Origin: Algoriphagus aquimarinus
GTDB taxonomy: Bacteria; Bacteroidota; Bacteroidia; Cytophagales; Cyclobacteriaceae
NCBI RefSeq assembly: GCF_900112005.1
Contig: NZ_FOKK01000003.1
Location: forward strand, 1 to 64,000
Reading direction: 5' to 3'
DNA: 64,000 bases
The notes under the pieces are model-generated. The model was not told the origin of the DNA, did not search any database, and was given only the letters and a program-made list of their open reading frames with translations. Within the stretch, counting starts at the first letter, position 1. The number at the start of each line of letters is the position of its first letter. A program made the position numbers and the translations under genes. Positions 17,227-26,294 of this stretch are shown here, piece after piece.

Positions 17227-17976
17227 ATGAGATTACAATACCTCTTCGTATTCCTATGTGGATTGACAGTTTTTGCTTCGTGTAACTCGCGAACTGAAGC
17301 CGAGAAAATCGTTGACAAAGCTATTGAGGCACATGGAGGTGATATTTATAATAATTCGAAAGTTGAATTTGACTTTAGAAAAATCCACTACACCATTTAC
17401 AAAACAGCAGATCGCTTCGAGTACATTCGTGAATTTTCGGATTCCACAGGGAATGTAAAAGATCTACTGAATAATGAAGGTTTTGTGAGAACTGTGAATG
17501 GCGCGAAGATCGATACACTTTCAGAAGAATGGACTGGGAAATATTCCCGCTCGGTGAATTCTGTGGCTTATTTTGCTTTTCTCCCTTATGGACTAAATGA
17601 CCCTTCAGTATTCAAGACTTCTTTAGGAGAAACGGAGATTAACGGTGAAAAATACGATTTGATCAAAGTGACTTTTGCTGAAGAGGGTGGTGGAGATGAC
17701 TTTGATGACGTGTTTTTGTATTGGATAGGTGCCGACGATTCTATCATTGATTTTATGGCTTACAGTTATCATACTGATGGTGGAGGAGTGCGCATGCGTG
17801 AAGTGAGTGCTGTGCAGGAAGTCGGTGGAATCCGCTTTCAAAACTACCTAAATCTCAAACCAGCTGATGAATCTCTGCCTGTAGAAAAGATGCAGGAGCT
17901 TTACGAAGCTGGAGAATTAGAGTTACTTTCAGAGATAAACCTGGAGAATATCACCGTGAAATCATTGAATAAATAG
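17227..17976 (+). CDS. Lipoprotein, LolA-like fold suspected
   Basis: 249 residues. Lipoprotein signal FVFLCGLTVFASCNSR, then TEAEKIVDKAIEAHGGDIYNNSKVEFDFRKIHYTIY. The start of the mature protein resembles the preceding gene product (IEAH motif, then a strand-rich body), so the two are probably distant paralogues. Acidic patches EEGGGDDFDDVF lie near residue 155-165. The gene is 47 bp after its neighbour and 6 bp before the hydrolase-OsmC fusion. Confidence 0.7.
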   Translation: MRLQYLFVFLCGLTVFASCNSRTEAEKIVDKAIEAHGGDIYNNSKVEFDFRKIHYTIYKTADRFEYIREFSDSTGNVKDLLNNEGFVRTVNGAKIDTLSEEWTGKYSRSVNSVAYFAFLPYGLNDPSVFKTSLGETEINGEKYDLIKVTFAEEGGGDDFDDVFLYWIGADDSIIDFMAYSYHTDGGGVRMREVSAVQEVGGIRFQNYLNLKPADESLPVEKMQELYEAGELELLSEINLENITVKSLNK

Positions 17977-17982
17977 CCCAAC

Positions 17983-19200
17983 ATGAATCCAAAACGACTG
18001 AAATTTAAAAATAGAAGTGGCTTGGAGCTTGCAGCGCATTTGTATCTGCCAGCGGATCAAAAGCCAAGTTTTTTCGCTCTGTTTGCGCATTGCTTCACTT
18101 GCTCCAAAAACTTCTCAGCTGTCACCCGTATTTGCACCGCTTTGTCGCAAAATGGTATTGCTGTTCTAAGTTTTGATTTTACAGGACTTGGGATGAGTGA
18201 GGGAGAATTTGCAGAGTCATCTTTCAGTGGTAACGTGAGTGATTTGTTGGATGCGGCAGATTTTCTAACGAAAGAATATCAGACTCCTAAAATGCTCATT
18301 GGTCATTCGCTAGGCGGTGCAGCCGTTTTATATGCGGCTGCTGAGATGAAGGAAGTGAAGGCTGTGGTGACGATTGGCGCTCCGGCATTTCCAGGTCACA
18401 TTAGACATCTATTCACGGATAGTATAGATGAGATAGAGAAAAATGGTAGTGCTAAGGTTACCATCGGTGGGCGACCATTTAATATTAGTAAGAGTTTTGT
18501 AGATGATTTGGAGCAAAAACCTTTGGCAACTTTTTTGAAAAAGCTAAGGAAATCTCTCCTTATTATGCATTCTCCTCAGGATGAAATTGTGGGTGTTGAA
18601 AATGCAGCAGAGATTTACAATGCAGCTATGCATCCTAAAAGTTTTATTTCGCTTGATGGCGCAACCCATTTAGTTTCTAACCCTAAAGACAGCGAGTACA
18701 TCGCTGAGGTGATCGGGAGCTGGAGTAAGCGCTATGTGGTAGTAGATGAAGAAAAGCCGGTGAATGACACGAGAGGAAATCAGGTTTTCGTGCGACTTTC
18801 TGGAGAAAAATACACCACAGAGGTGATGACGCCAAACCATCATTTGATCGCAGATGAACCAACCGAGGTAGGTGGCGCTGATCTTGGACCAAATCCATAC
18901 GATTTGCTAATGGCTTCACTTGGAAGCTGTACAGCAATGACTCTGAAAATGTATGCCGAACGTAAGAAGTGGCCTTTAGAGCAAGTTTTTGTATATCTTA
19001 ATCATGAGAAAGTGCATTTGGCGGATAGTGAAAATCCTGAGAATTCTTCTGCTAAAGTCAGCCAGTTTACTCGAATCATAGAAATCGAAGGAGATCTCGA
19101 TGCTGAGCAAAGACAAAGGTTATTAGAGATTTCCAACAAGTGCCCAGTTCATAAAACACTCCAAGAAGAAATCGTAATTCAAACTATGTTGGCGAAATGA
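17983..19200 (+). CDS. Alpha/beta hydrolase - OsmC fusion protein
   Basis: 405 residues, two domains. Residues 1-250 are an alpha/beta hydrolase with nucleophile elbow GHSLGGA (Ser109), an Asp in HSPQDEIVG and a His in DGATHLV. Residues about 265-405 are an OsmC/Ohr-type domain. Its two peroxidatic-type cysteines are GSCTAMT (Cys316) and CPVHKTL (Cys387), so it should be redox active. This fusion is known in several phyla; the reaction is not established. A hydroperoxide-linked or thioester substrate is possible. Its stop overlaps the next start by 4 bp. Confidence 0.88.
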   Translation: MNPKRLKFKNRSGLELAAHLYLPADQKPSFFALFAHCFTCSKNFSAVTRICTALSQNGIAVLSFDFTGLGMSEGEFAESSFSGNVSDLLDAADFLTKEYQTPKMLIGHSLGGAAVLYAAAEMKEVKAVVTIGAPAFPGHIRHLFTDSIDEIEKNGSAKVTIGGRPFNISKSFVDDLEQKPLATFLKKLRKSLLIMHSPQDEIVGVENAAEIYNAAMHPKSFISLDGATHLVSNPKDSEYIAEVIGSWSKRYVVVDEEKPVNDTRGNQVFVRLSGEKYTTEVMTPNHHLIADEPTEVGGADLGPNPYDLLMASLGSCTAMTLKMYAERKKWPLEQVFVYLNHEKVHLADSENPENSSAKVSQFTRIIEIEGDLDAEQRQRLLEISNKCPVHKTLQEEIVIQTMLAK

Positions 19201-20237
19201 AAAAGGGCTGGTCTAGAAATTATTTGCTGAGTTCAGTGCTAGTACTTCTAGCGCTGAGTGTGTATGCAGTTTTTCCAATAGAACCAGACTTGGTCACCGC
19301 CACAGAGAAATGGAAAGGCGTATGCTGGGTGGGAAGTCGCTCGCCACTTTTGGGGCCAGAATTGGAAGCCTTGAAAGCTACTGGTGCTGATGCGCTTTCA
19401 CAAACACCTTTTGGCTGGCAGACAGAGAAAAACAATCCTGAAATCCGCTGGGAAGTAAAAAATGACAGTAAGTGGTGGGGAGAATCCTCCAATGGGATCA
19501 AAGCTACTTTTGATTCTTCCGCCCGCCATGGCATCATGAATATGCTGAAGCCTCACCTCTGGGTTCGCGGGAGCTGGCCAGGAGAGATTGAGATGAAGAC
19601 GGAGGAAGATTGGAAGACATGGTTTGATAATTATGAGGGCTTTATTTTGGCTTATGCTAAAATGGCCGAGGAGCATCAGATACCCATGCTTTGCGTGGGT
19701 ACTGAGTTGGAATTGACCTCAAAGCGTGAGGATGATTGGAGAAATGTGATCGCAGAAGTGAGAAAAGTCTATTCTGGAAAATTGATCTATGCTGCTAATT
19801 TCACCGAATATGAGCATGTGAAGTTTTGGGACGCACTGGACTACATAGGAGTTCAGGCTTATTTTCCACTTTCGACCAAAGAAGATCCAAGTCTTTCTGA
19901 TCTCAAATCTGGCTGGAAAAAGAACTTGGCGAACATTGAAAAGGTGGTGAGAAAGTACCAGAAGCCTGTTATGTTCACCGAGATTGGCTATTGTAATACG
20001 GTGGATGCTGCCGTGGAGCCTTGGGTTTGGCCAAATGAGCGTAAAGAGACTGAGCTTTCTGAGGAAATGCAAGCGCTTTGCTATGAGGCATTTTTTGAAA
20101 CAGCTTGGCAAAAGAGCTGGATGGCTGGCGTATTTTTCTGGAAATGGTATCCGGATGGAAAACATAGGGATCCGGATTTTACCCCACAGGGAAAAATGGC
20201 TGAAGAGGTTATGCAGAAATATTTTTCGGCAGAATGA
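19197..20237 (+). CDS. GH113-like glycoside hydrolase
   Basis: 346 residues with an N-terminal signal or anchor (LLSSVLVLLALSVYAVFP). A TIM-barrel glycosidase follows. The two probable catalytic acids are Glu170 in VGTELE (acid/base) and Glu262 in FTEIGY (nucleophile), with the strand LDYIGVQAYFPL between them. This matches the clan A pattern of GH113, known for beta-mannanases. Together with the DPM-like and GT-C genes upstream, a role in trimming or recycling a mannose-containing glycan fits, but the substrate is inferred. It is the last gene of the block that overlaps the OsmC fusion. Confidence 0.75.
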   Translation: MKKGWSRNYLLSSVLVLLALSVYAVFPIEPDLVTATEKWKGVCWVGSRSPLLGPELEALKATGADALSQTPFGWQTEKNNPEIRWEVKNDSKWWGESSNGIKATFDSSARHGIMNMLKPHLWVRGSWPGEIEMKTEEDWKTWFDNYEGFILAYAKMAEEHQIPMLCVGTELELTSKREDDWRNVIAEVRKVYSGKLIYAANFTEYEHVKFWDALDYIGVQAYFPLSTKEDPSLSDLKSGWKKNLANIEKVVRKYQKPVMFTEIGYCNTVDAAVEPWVWPNERKETELSEEMQALCYEAFFETAWQKSWMAGVFFWKWYPDGKHRDPDFTPQGKMAEEVMQKYFSAE

Positions 20238-20376
20238 ATTCTGCAAGCTAGAATCCATAACTTAAGACTATTCTAATCAGGTGATTATACACTGAAAACT
20301 CTAGTTTTTTGAATAAATGTCTGTTGAGTTGTGTATTGAAACTCATCAGATTTATTGGTTCCAAATTATTTAGCCT

Positions 20377-22086
20377 ATGAAAACGATTCGAATTTTTATT
20401 GCTTCATCTAGTGAACTGAAAGAGGATAGAGAAAAGTTTAAGCTTTTTATTGGTCTTGAAAATGATCGATTGGTTGATAAAGGAATCTACTTAAAATTAG
20501 AGCAATGGGAATATTTTAAGGATTCGATTTCGACTACTCGTCTTCAGGATGAATACAATGAGGCCATTAGGCAAAGTGATATGGTTATCTGCCTGTTTTA
20601 TACCAAAGTTGGAAAATACACAGCAGAGGAATTTTACACAGCGTATGAAATTTTTAAAGCTCAAGGTAAACCGCGCATTTGGACGTATTTCAAGAATGCA
20701 GACATTAAAGTAGGCTCTATTGTTAAGGAGGACATGGATTCCTTATTTGCTTTGAAAGAGAAACTTGGAAAACTAGGACATTTTTTTACCGAGTACACTT
20801 CCGCTGATGATCTGCTGTTGAAGTATGGGAGACAGTTGGATATGATTATGCCTGAATACGAAGCGAATTTAGAATCTGAGCTCGTTGGCAATTCAAAGGA
20901 AAGCAAGAGTGAACACGTGGCCGAAGTAATTGAGAACACTTTTAATGAGGAACTGACGAGTAGAGTACTCCTGGCCATAAGCAGTTATAATAAGAAAGCA
21001 GCAGGTTTTTTGGCGGCCAATAGTGACTGGGCTGAAAATGAAGATTTGGTAAAAACTGCCAAACGAATCATTATCAGCGAGTATGTTGGGGTAATTGGGA
21101 GTCAGATTCGAAAGTTGATGGCTATTGGTTCGCTGACTTTTTCTGAAAGCAAAATGATGCGTTATCTGGAGAATAGTCAAACCACAGCAAAAAGGGGATT
21201 GCAACTCATTTGCTATTCCTTGATTTCCGCGCTTTGGGATCATCAGGTAGTGAAAAAGGTTGAATTTTCCTCCTCTCAAAAAGAAGTGTTAATCAAGTTC
21301 TTTAGGAATGCTGCTGAAGAAGATGTACTAGGGTTTGCCGAATTACTCAAGCATTTATTAGAAATATATTCAGTGAATAAATTGGATTTTCTCATTTCTG
21401 AATCCTTGGAATTGCTTCCAAAACTTCAAGAAGGAAGCGAGTTTCTCACTGCTTGCTCACAATTGAATGACTTATCGACGCTGTTGAAAGGTTCTACTTT
21501 TCAACTCGAAGACTGCCAAACCGCTGAGAAAAATGTGGCTATTGTGTTAGAAAGTTTAAGTTTCTTGGCACAATACCGTATGATTTCTATCAATGAGATA
21601 GATTTTAATCAGCAGCGGAATGATCAGGAAGGTTTGTATTTGCACAATTACACCTTGCTAATAGGAGAAAGACTGGCCAACGACGATAGCCAAAGTAATG
21701 TGCGTAGAGAGTCCTCACCCGTTATTTCCCATGCGGTGATTATTTTCAAGGATAACTATCGAAAAAACATAAATCTGGATCCTTTTATCATTGATTTCAA
21801 TGGTCTGAAGCTGGATGGTGGATCCAAAATATGTTTTTACTCTCACGCGAATACCTTTGATGATCAAAATCTTAACTATGATTTCATAGAAGATGGCAAC
21901 AAACAGGTCATCTGTAAAACGTCAAATCCCAAGCCCGATGAATCCAGCTTAAATAGCCTTAACTCGTGGCTTTCTAAAAAAGCTAATCGAATAGATATGA
22001 ATTTCGATAAGGTTTACAGCTTGTTTTATGAGGCTAAAAAGACCTTAACCGGTATTGAATACGAAGTCGAAGAAGATTCATTTTAA
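20377..22086 (+). CDS. DUF4062 (TIR-like) protein with long helical region
   Basis: 569 residues, no signal peptide. Residues 4-110 match DUF4062: IRIFIASSSELKEDREKF, WEYFKDSIS, then EYNEAIRQSDMVICLFYTKVGKYTAEEFYTAYE. This flavodoxin/TIR-like domain is often found in STAND-type conflict proteins, usually at the N-terminus. Residues about 175-410 are largely alpha-helical. The last 150 residues are mixed and unrecognised (HAVIIFKDNYRKNINLDPFIIDFNGL). The gene ends 26 bp before an nSTAND1 NTPase gene, so the two are very likely one operon. Whether the domain has NADase-type activity cannot be told; no obvious catalytic Glu motif stands out. Function unknown. Confidence 0.75.
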   Translation: MKTIRIFIASSSELKEDREKFKLFIGLENDRLVDKGIYLKLEQWEYFKDSISTTRLQDEYNEAIRQSDMVICLFYTKVGKYTAEEFYTAYEIFKAQGKPRIWTYFKNADIKVGSIVKEDMDSLFALKEKLGKLGHFFTEYTSADDLLLKYGRQLDMIMPEYEANLESELVGNSKESKSEHVAEVIENTFNEELTSRVLLAISSYNKKAAGFLAANSDWAENEDLVKTAKRIIISEYVGVIGSQIRKLMAIGSLTFSESKMMRYLENSQTTAKRGLQLICYSLISALWDHQVVKKVEFSSSQKEVLIKFFRNAAEEDVLGFAELLKHLLEIYSVNKLDFLISESLELLPKLQEGSEFLTACSQLNDLSTLLKGSTFQLEDCQTAEKNVAIVLESLSFLAQYRMISINEIDFNQQRNDQEGLYLHNYTLLIGERLANDDSQSNVRRESSPVISHAVIIFKDNYRKNINLDPFIIDFNGLKLDGGSKICFYSHANTFDDQNLNYDFIEDGNKQVICKTSNPKPDESSLNSLNSWLSKKANRIDMNFDKVYSLFYEAKKTLTGIEYEVEEDSF

Positions 22087-22112
22087 TTTTTTGGTCTAAA
22101 TAAATATTCCCT

Positions 22113-24101
22113 ATGAAAAAGTATCCTTTCAAATTTCTTGATTCCTATCAGAGAGAAGATAGAGGTGTATTCTTTGGAAGAGACGAGGAGATCAACGCCT
22201 TGTATGAAATGGTGTTTCAGTCGGCAACTGTACTTGTTTACGGAGCGTCTGGGACAGGGAAAACCAGTTTGATCAATTGTGGGCTAGCAGGTAAGTTTCA
22301 GCAGCACGATTGGCACGATTTAATGATCCGAAGAGGTGCTGATATCAATACTTCCTTAGAGTTAGCATTGGAGAAAGCGGGTGGGAAGATTGAGAAAGGT
22401 TTTGATGAAACAAAGTATCAAGACGAGTGGGAAGTTGAATCCTATAAGGCAGACCAGGAATTAACACCAATAAGTAAATCCATCAGGGCTGTCTATCAGA
22501 AATCCTTCAGACCTGTTTATTTGATCTTTGACCAATTTGAAGAGCTTTTTATTCTTGGTTCTATTTCCGAGCAGCAGATTTTTATAGAAACTATCATAGG
22601 AATTCTTCAGTCAGGTCAGCCAGTCAAATTGATTTTTTCAATTCGTGAAGAATATTTGGGGTATTTAGCTGATTTTGAGCGAGCTATTCCACAGTTGCTT
22701 CGCAAAAAGCTGCGGGTAGAACCGATGAATCTTGAAAAAGTAAAGCAGGTTATTAAAGGAGCTGCCACATTGGAGAATTCACTTATTTCGATCAAGAAAG
22801 GCGAGGAGGATGCGGTGGCCGAAAGTATCTTTCACAAGATCAAAGGTGATAAGAAATCACTCACGATACAGTTGCCATTTTTGCAGGTATTTCTGGACAA
22901 GCTTTACCTGAATATCACGGGTGACAAAAAGCGTGAATCGCCTGCTGAGTTTACTTTGGACAACGTGAATGAAATGGGAGAGATTGGCGATATCCTGAGC
23001 AATTTTCTGGAAGAGCAGGTTGCTGATATTTCTAAAGAATTGAAAGGCAAATACCCTAGTCTAAAACCTGAGCTTACCTGGAAAATACTTTCGCCTTTTG
23101 CCACCTTGGAAGGAACGAAAGATCCGATCACTAAAAAAGAATTATATGATCGTCTGCCAGATTTAGATCAACAAATGGTAAACGATGTGGTAGAAGCTTT
23201 TTCCAATAACAGACTGCTGCGCTACAATGAAAATACGGATACGTTCGAGATCTCTCATGATTCCCTAGCCAAGCCGATTGCAGAAAAAAGGAGTGTAGAA
23301 GAAACTGCTTTGCTGGAAATCAAGCGCTTGGTCAAAAGTCAGGTAGGAGTAAAAGAGGAGGCAAGAGAGTTTTTTACAGAGAAGCAACTCATCTATATCG
23401 AGCCGTATTTATGTAAGTTTAAAACAAACCCTGAGGAGCAAAATTGGATTGAGAAAAGTGAAAAATTCATTCAAGAACAAAAGGAGTTAGCATTAAAGAA
23501 TAAGCTTTTAGAATATTCTAAGAAGCGGCGCGAAAAAAGAAAATGGATAGCTATAATTATGTCTATTCTTCTGATTAGCGCTGCTTTTGTTCTTTTTAAA
23601 TCTATAGAGTCCAAACAAAAAGAGATTAGTAGTTTGCAAGAGAAGCTTGATGATCAATTGAAGCTAGATAGGACCCAAGAATTGTTAAGGTTAGTAATGA
23701 AAGGAAGAGGAGAGAAATATGAAAATCTAAGTGATTCTGCTCTCAGCAAGATACTGTATAAAGAAAGGACCTTTCCTCTTGATAGTTTAATAGAGATTAA
23801 AGCTTCTTTCAGCCCATCCAATACTTATACCGATAATAAAAGGAATAATAATTTCACATTTTGGCTCGATGTCCCGTCTTTTAGAAAAGAAGAGATAATG
23901 GAAGTTCGTTATAATTTTTGTCAGGGTTTTTATGATCGTGTTAGAGTCTCTAAAGATCCTACATCCTCATTTTCAATTGGTTATCTGGGTTGGGGAGTTT
24001 GTCCAACTATGAAGATTGATGTGGTTTTACAGACTGGTGACACTATACCTATAAATTTTCCCTTTAAAAATTACATAGAAAACCTTCTTAATAATTCTTA
24101 G
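22113..24101 (+). CDS. Membrane-anchored nSTAND1-type NTPase
   Basis: 662 residues. It starts with YPFKFLDSYQREDRGVFFGRDEE, the usual entry of nSTAND1 NTPases. Walker A is GASGTGKTS (44-52), Walker B VYLIFDQFEELF (135-146), and IFSIREEYL (174-182) is the sensor region. A winged-helix-like part ends in FEISHDSLAKP (378-388). KRREKRK precedes one hydrophobic helix (about 478-495). A short coiled coil and about 130 beta-rich residues follow, ending in GDTIPINFPF. By the positive-inside rule the tail is periplasmic. No WD40, TPR or effector domain is seen, which is unusual for this class. Its stop overlaps that of the opposing gene. Confidence 0.8.
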   Translation: MKKYPFKFLDSYQREDRGVFFGRDEEINALYEMVFQSATVLVYGASGTGKTSLINCGLAGKFQQHDWHDLMIRRGADINTSLELALEKAGGKIEKGFDETKYQDEWEVESYKADQELTPISKSIRAVYQKSFRPVYLIFDQFEELFILGSISEQQIFIETIIGILQSGQPVKLIFSIREEYLGYLADFERAIPQLLRKKLRVEPMNLEKVKQVIKGAATLENSLISIKKGEEDAVAESIFHKIKGDKKSLTIQLPFLQVFLDKLYLNITGDKKRESPAEFTLDNVNEMGEIGDILSNFLEEQVADISKELKGKYPSLKPELTWKILSPFATLEGTKDPITKKELYDRLPDLDQQMVNDVVEAFSNNRLLRYNENTDTFEISHDSLAKPIAEKRSVEETALLEIKRLVKSQVGVKEEAREFFTEKQLIYIEPYLCKFKTNPEEQNWIEKSEKFIQEQKELALKNKLLEYSKKRREKRKWIAIIMSILLISAAFVLFKSIESKQKEISSLQEKLDDQLKLDRTQELLRLVMKGRGEKYENLSDSALSKILYKERTFPLDSLIEIKASFSPSNTYTDNKRNNNFTFWLDVPSFRKEEIMEVRYNFCQGFYDRVRVSKDPTSSFSIGYLGWGVCPTMKIDVVLQTGDTIPINFPFKNYIENLLNNS

Positions 24102-25690
24102 TGAATAATTGGAGTTAATCCAGCATTTTTCAAATGATCTTGCACTGTTAGCTTCCCGCTGAGATCCAGGTCAGGTACTTCACCTATATCATTTTGATGG
24201 AAGTGGTATACTAATATGGAAAGAACCTTAGTAGGGAGACTTTTATTTTTCAATTCAGCAGGAAGGGTGTCAAAGCTGTTTTTTAGAATTTGCTCTGCAA
24301 AACCTGCAGTCATCACATCATTGCTCATGGTGGCAGGCTTAGATGCGACGATGAATGCAAACATCCTAAATTCGGATTCCACCTTGAAAAACATGGACTT
24401 GAATATTTCATAGTATGAGAATTTCCCGTCACCACCGAGGTTTTCGGAGAAGCGACTGTCTGCAGAAACAGGGGAGCCATTGATATTGAATTTCTCCAAA
24501 CTTGTGGTCACAGCAAATCCATCCATGTCATAATAGTAATGGAGCTGATCTTTGTATCCGGCATTGGTGAAACCAGTCCTTAGAAATGTATCTACCTGGC
24601 CTAGACTAGTCAAAGTAGATTTGTAATTTGTAATGATATGTTTTGCTGAGGCCAGTGGAGCTGGGTTTGGAAAGAAATGATTCTTAAGATCCGCAGGTGG
24701 CTGTTGAATCATTGCAATTGGAGAACTGATTGGTGCAATTCCATCCAAATCCTTATTTCGAGAAAACTTACTTGTTAACTCTCTGAATAGCTCATCAATG
24801 ACCTTAGGGTTTAACTCTTCCCTGATGAATTTATCATCATCTTTTTTTACTCGACTCTTGAAATCGTCAAAGGAATCAAACAAAACTGTTTTACTGAAAT
24901 TTCGAGGAACCCGAGTACTTCTTGATGCAAGCTGCTTTAACTGAATGTATCTAGAAAGAATATCCAAACGTGAACCGGTGATATATTCAAGCTTTATAAA
25001 ATTGGGATCTCCAAAAGAAAAAGGGTGGAAATCTGGAGTGTTGTTTCGGATTTCCATACTTAGCGTCATATCATAAATTCCGGCAAAATAGGTTAGGGAA
25101 TCCATGTAGAATCTATTTGCGTTTTTTGCCGCTAAAAAAATCCGCTGAAAATCAGGGTATATATCCTCGTTAAACAGAGAGTTGTACTCATTTTTTAGGC
25201 TCCTGATTTCAGTTTTCAACAGGAGATTTGATTCAGAATCAAATTTGATCATTTCATAGAGCTGATTCTTTTCATTATGAAAAGTTTGGTAATCATCAAT
25301 TTTCGAGGAATTGTAATAGTTAATGGCTCGGCCCAGAATACTTTTCAATCTTCGTAATAAACCTCTGCTGATTTCACCTTTGTTGAGGTTTAAAAGCTTC
25401 GATTGATTTTGATAAAATAATGCATTTGTGAAATTGTAGAGCGTGGAATTTATACGGATAAAAGAGTCATCCTGAATTGATTTGATTTCGTCATTCTCGA
25501 AGGCGATGATTTTTTTTATTCTTTCTACAGGGATAGTGTCAAAGTAGGTTTCCGTTAAATACAGGTTCATGTAAGCTTGCGCTAATGTGATTGTATCATT
25601 TTTATTAGGTTTAGCATTTTCTTGGGCTACGGCAGCGCCACCAAATGCACTCATTAGAATGCTAAAAATGAGGGGTTTGAAAAACTTCAT
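24098..25690 (-). CDS. Exported protein of unknown function, convergent with the STAND gene
   Basis: 530 residues. Signal peptide LIFSILMSAFGGAAVAQE (cleavage near 22), no further membrane helix. The N-terminal half is mainly helical (FENDEIKSIQDDSFIRINSTLYNF). The C-terminal part has a beta-rich segment, YKDQLHYYYDMDGFAVTTSLEKF (379-401), then SEFRMFAFIVAS and LSILVYHFHQNDIGEVP, ending in QDHLKNAGLTP. I cannot name the family. The stop codons of this gene and the STAND gene overlap in TTAG (24098-24101). The product would share the periplasm with the STAND tail, so a physical link is possible but unproven. Confidence 0.7.
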   Translation of the reverse strand: MKFFKPLIFSILMSAFGGAAVAQENAKPNKNDTITLAQAYMNLYLTETYFDTIPVERIKKIIAFENDEIKSIQDDSFIRINSTLYNFTNALFYQNQSKLLNLNKGEISRGLLRRLKSILGRAINYYNSSKIDDYQTFHNEKNQLYEMIKFDSESNLLLKTEIRSLKNEYNSLFNEDIYPDFQRIFLAAKNANRFYMDSLTYFAGIYDMTLSMEIRNNTPDFHPFSFGDPNFIKLEYITGSRLDILSRYIQLKQLASRSTRVPRNFSKTVLFDSFDDFKSRVKKDDDKFIREELNPKVIDELFRELTSKFSRNKDLDGIAPISSPIAMIQQPPADLKNHFFPNPAPLASAKHIITNYKSTLTSLGQVDTFLRTGFTNAGYKDQLHYYYDMDGFAVTTSLEKFNINGSPVSADSRFSENLGGDGKFSYYEIFKSMFFKVESEFRMFAFIVASKPATMSNDVMTAGFAEQILKNSFDTLPAELKNKSLPTKVLSILVYHFHQNDIGEVPDLDLSGKLTVQDHLKNAGLTPIIH

Positions 25691-25957
25691 TTGACTTTAT
25701 TAAATGAATGATGAGCGCTCTCACTATAATTTTAAAAAGGTGAGATGGCTTTCGCGAAACAATACTCTTCCATTAATATAAGATTTATATTGGTTAATGT
25801 CTATTTATCTAACTGGTAATCAATGTTGTGCAATAGTTGTTTTTGATTACTTCCGTAAGCTTTTCAGAATTAAACTTTACTGAGCGGGATTTACAGACAG
25901 TTAGAATCTTTAATAGATTATTTGATCTATGTCATATTATAAAGAATAGCAACGCCG
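25691..25957. other. Divergent AT-rich spacer upstream of the exported protein
   Basis: AT-rich sequence of 267 bp that should hold the minus-strand promoter of the exported-protein gene. I see no reading frame or strong repeat in it. Confidence 0.4.
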
Positions 25958-26138
25958 TATTTTTGCAATGAAGAATCCAAACAGTCCTTCCTTAGAGTTT
26001 GCGGAAAAAACCCAATTCACTCTTAGTTTTTTGCTTAATATTTCGGTTACTGATTTGTAATCCTTGCACGTAACATAAAAGTAGGTAGTCCCAAATATTA
26101 GTTAGAGATAACCGAAGGCCAAAAGCTTTCGGTTTTTT
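25958..26138 (+). ncRNA. Candidate small RNA or attenuated leader
   Basis: TATTTTTG (25958-25965) fits the TAnnTTTG -7 box exactly, which predicts a start near 25971. A strong terminator closes the segment at 26110-26138, giving an RNA of about 168 nt. TTCGGTTA (26042-26049) can pair with TAACCGAA (26109-26116), the left arm of the terminator, and TAATATTT (26034-26041 region) can pair with AAATATTA (26093-26100). Terminator and antiterminator states are thus both possible. A 30-codon frame begins at 25968, but that ATG probably precedes the transcript start. I do not recognise an RNA family. Confidence 0.4.
26110..26138 (+). terminator. Rho-independent terminator of the candidate RNA
   Basis: AACCGAAGGC (26110-26119) pairs with GCTTTCGGTT (26125-26134) with one G-U pair and loop CAAAA, followed by a run of T. 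Confidence 0.8.
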
Positions 26139-26294
26139 CTTTGTAAGGTGACCATACTTCCTTTATTTTTTTATTAATTAGCTAAGTCAATAGAACAAAG
26201 TAATTTGAAATCATTCAAGACCTAATTCATACTTAATTAGTAGGAATATTCGTGATGCATGATTTCATATGACCCTTGAAAAACAATTAAGTAT

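Noticed and set aside
25968..26060. 30-codon leader peptide (starting MKNPNSPSLEF)
   Set aside because: The predicted transcript start from the -7 box falls at or after the ATG, and there is no run of regulatory codons. The RNA interpretation fits better.
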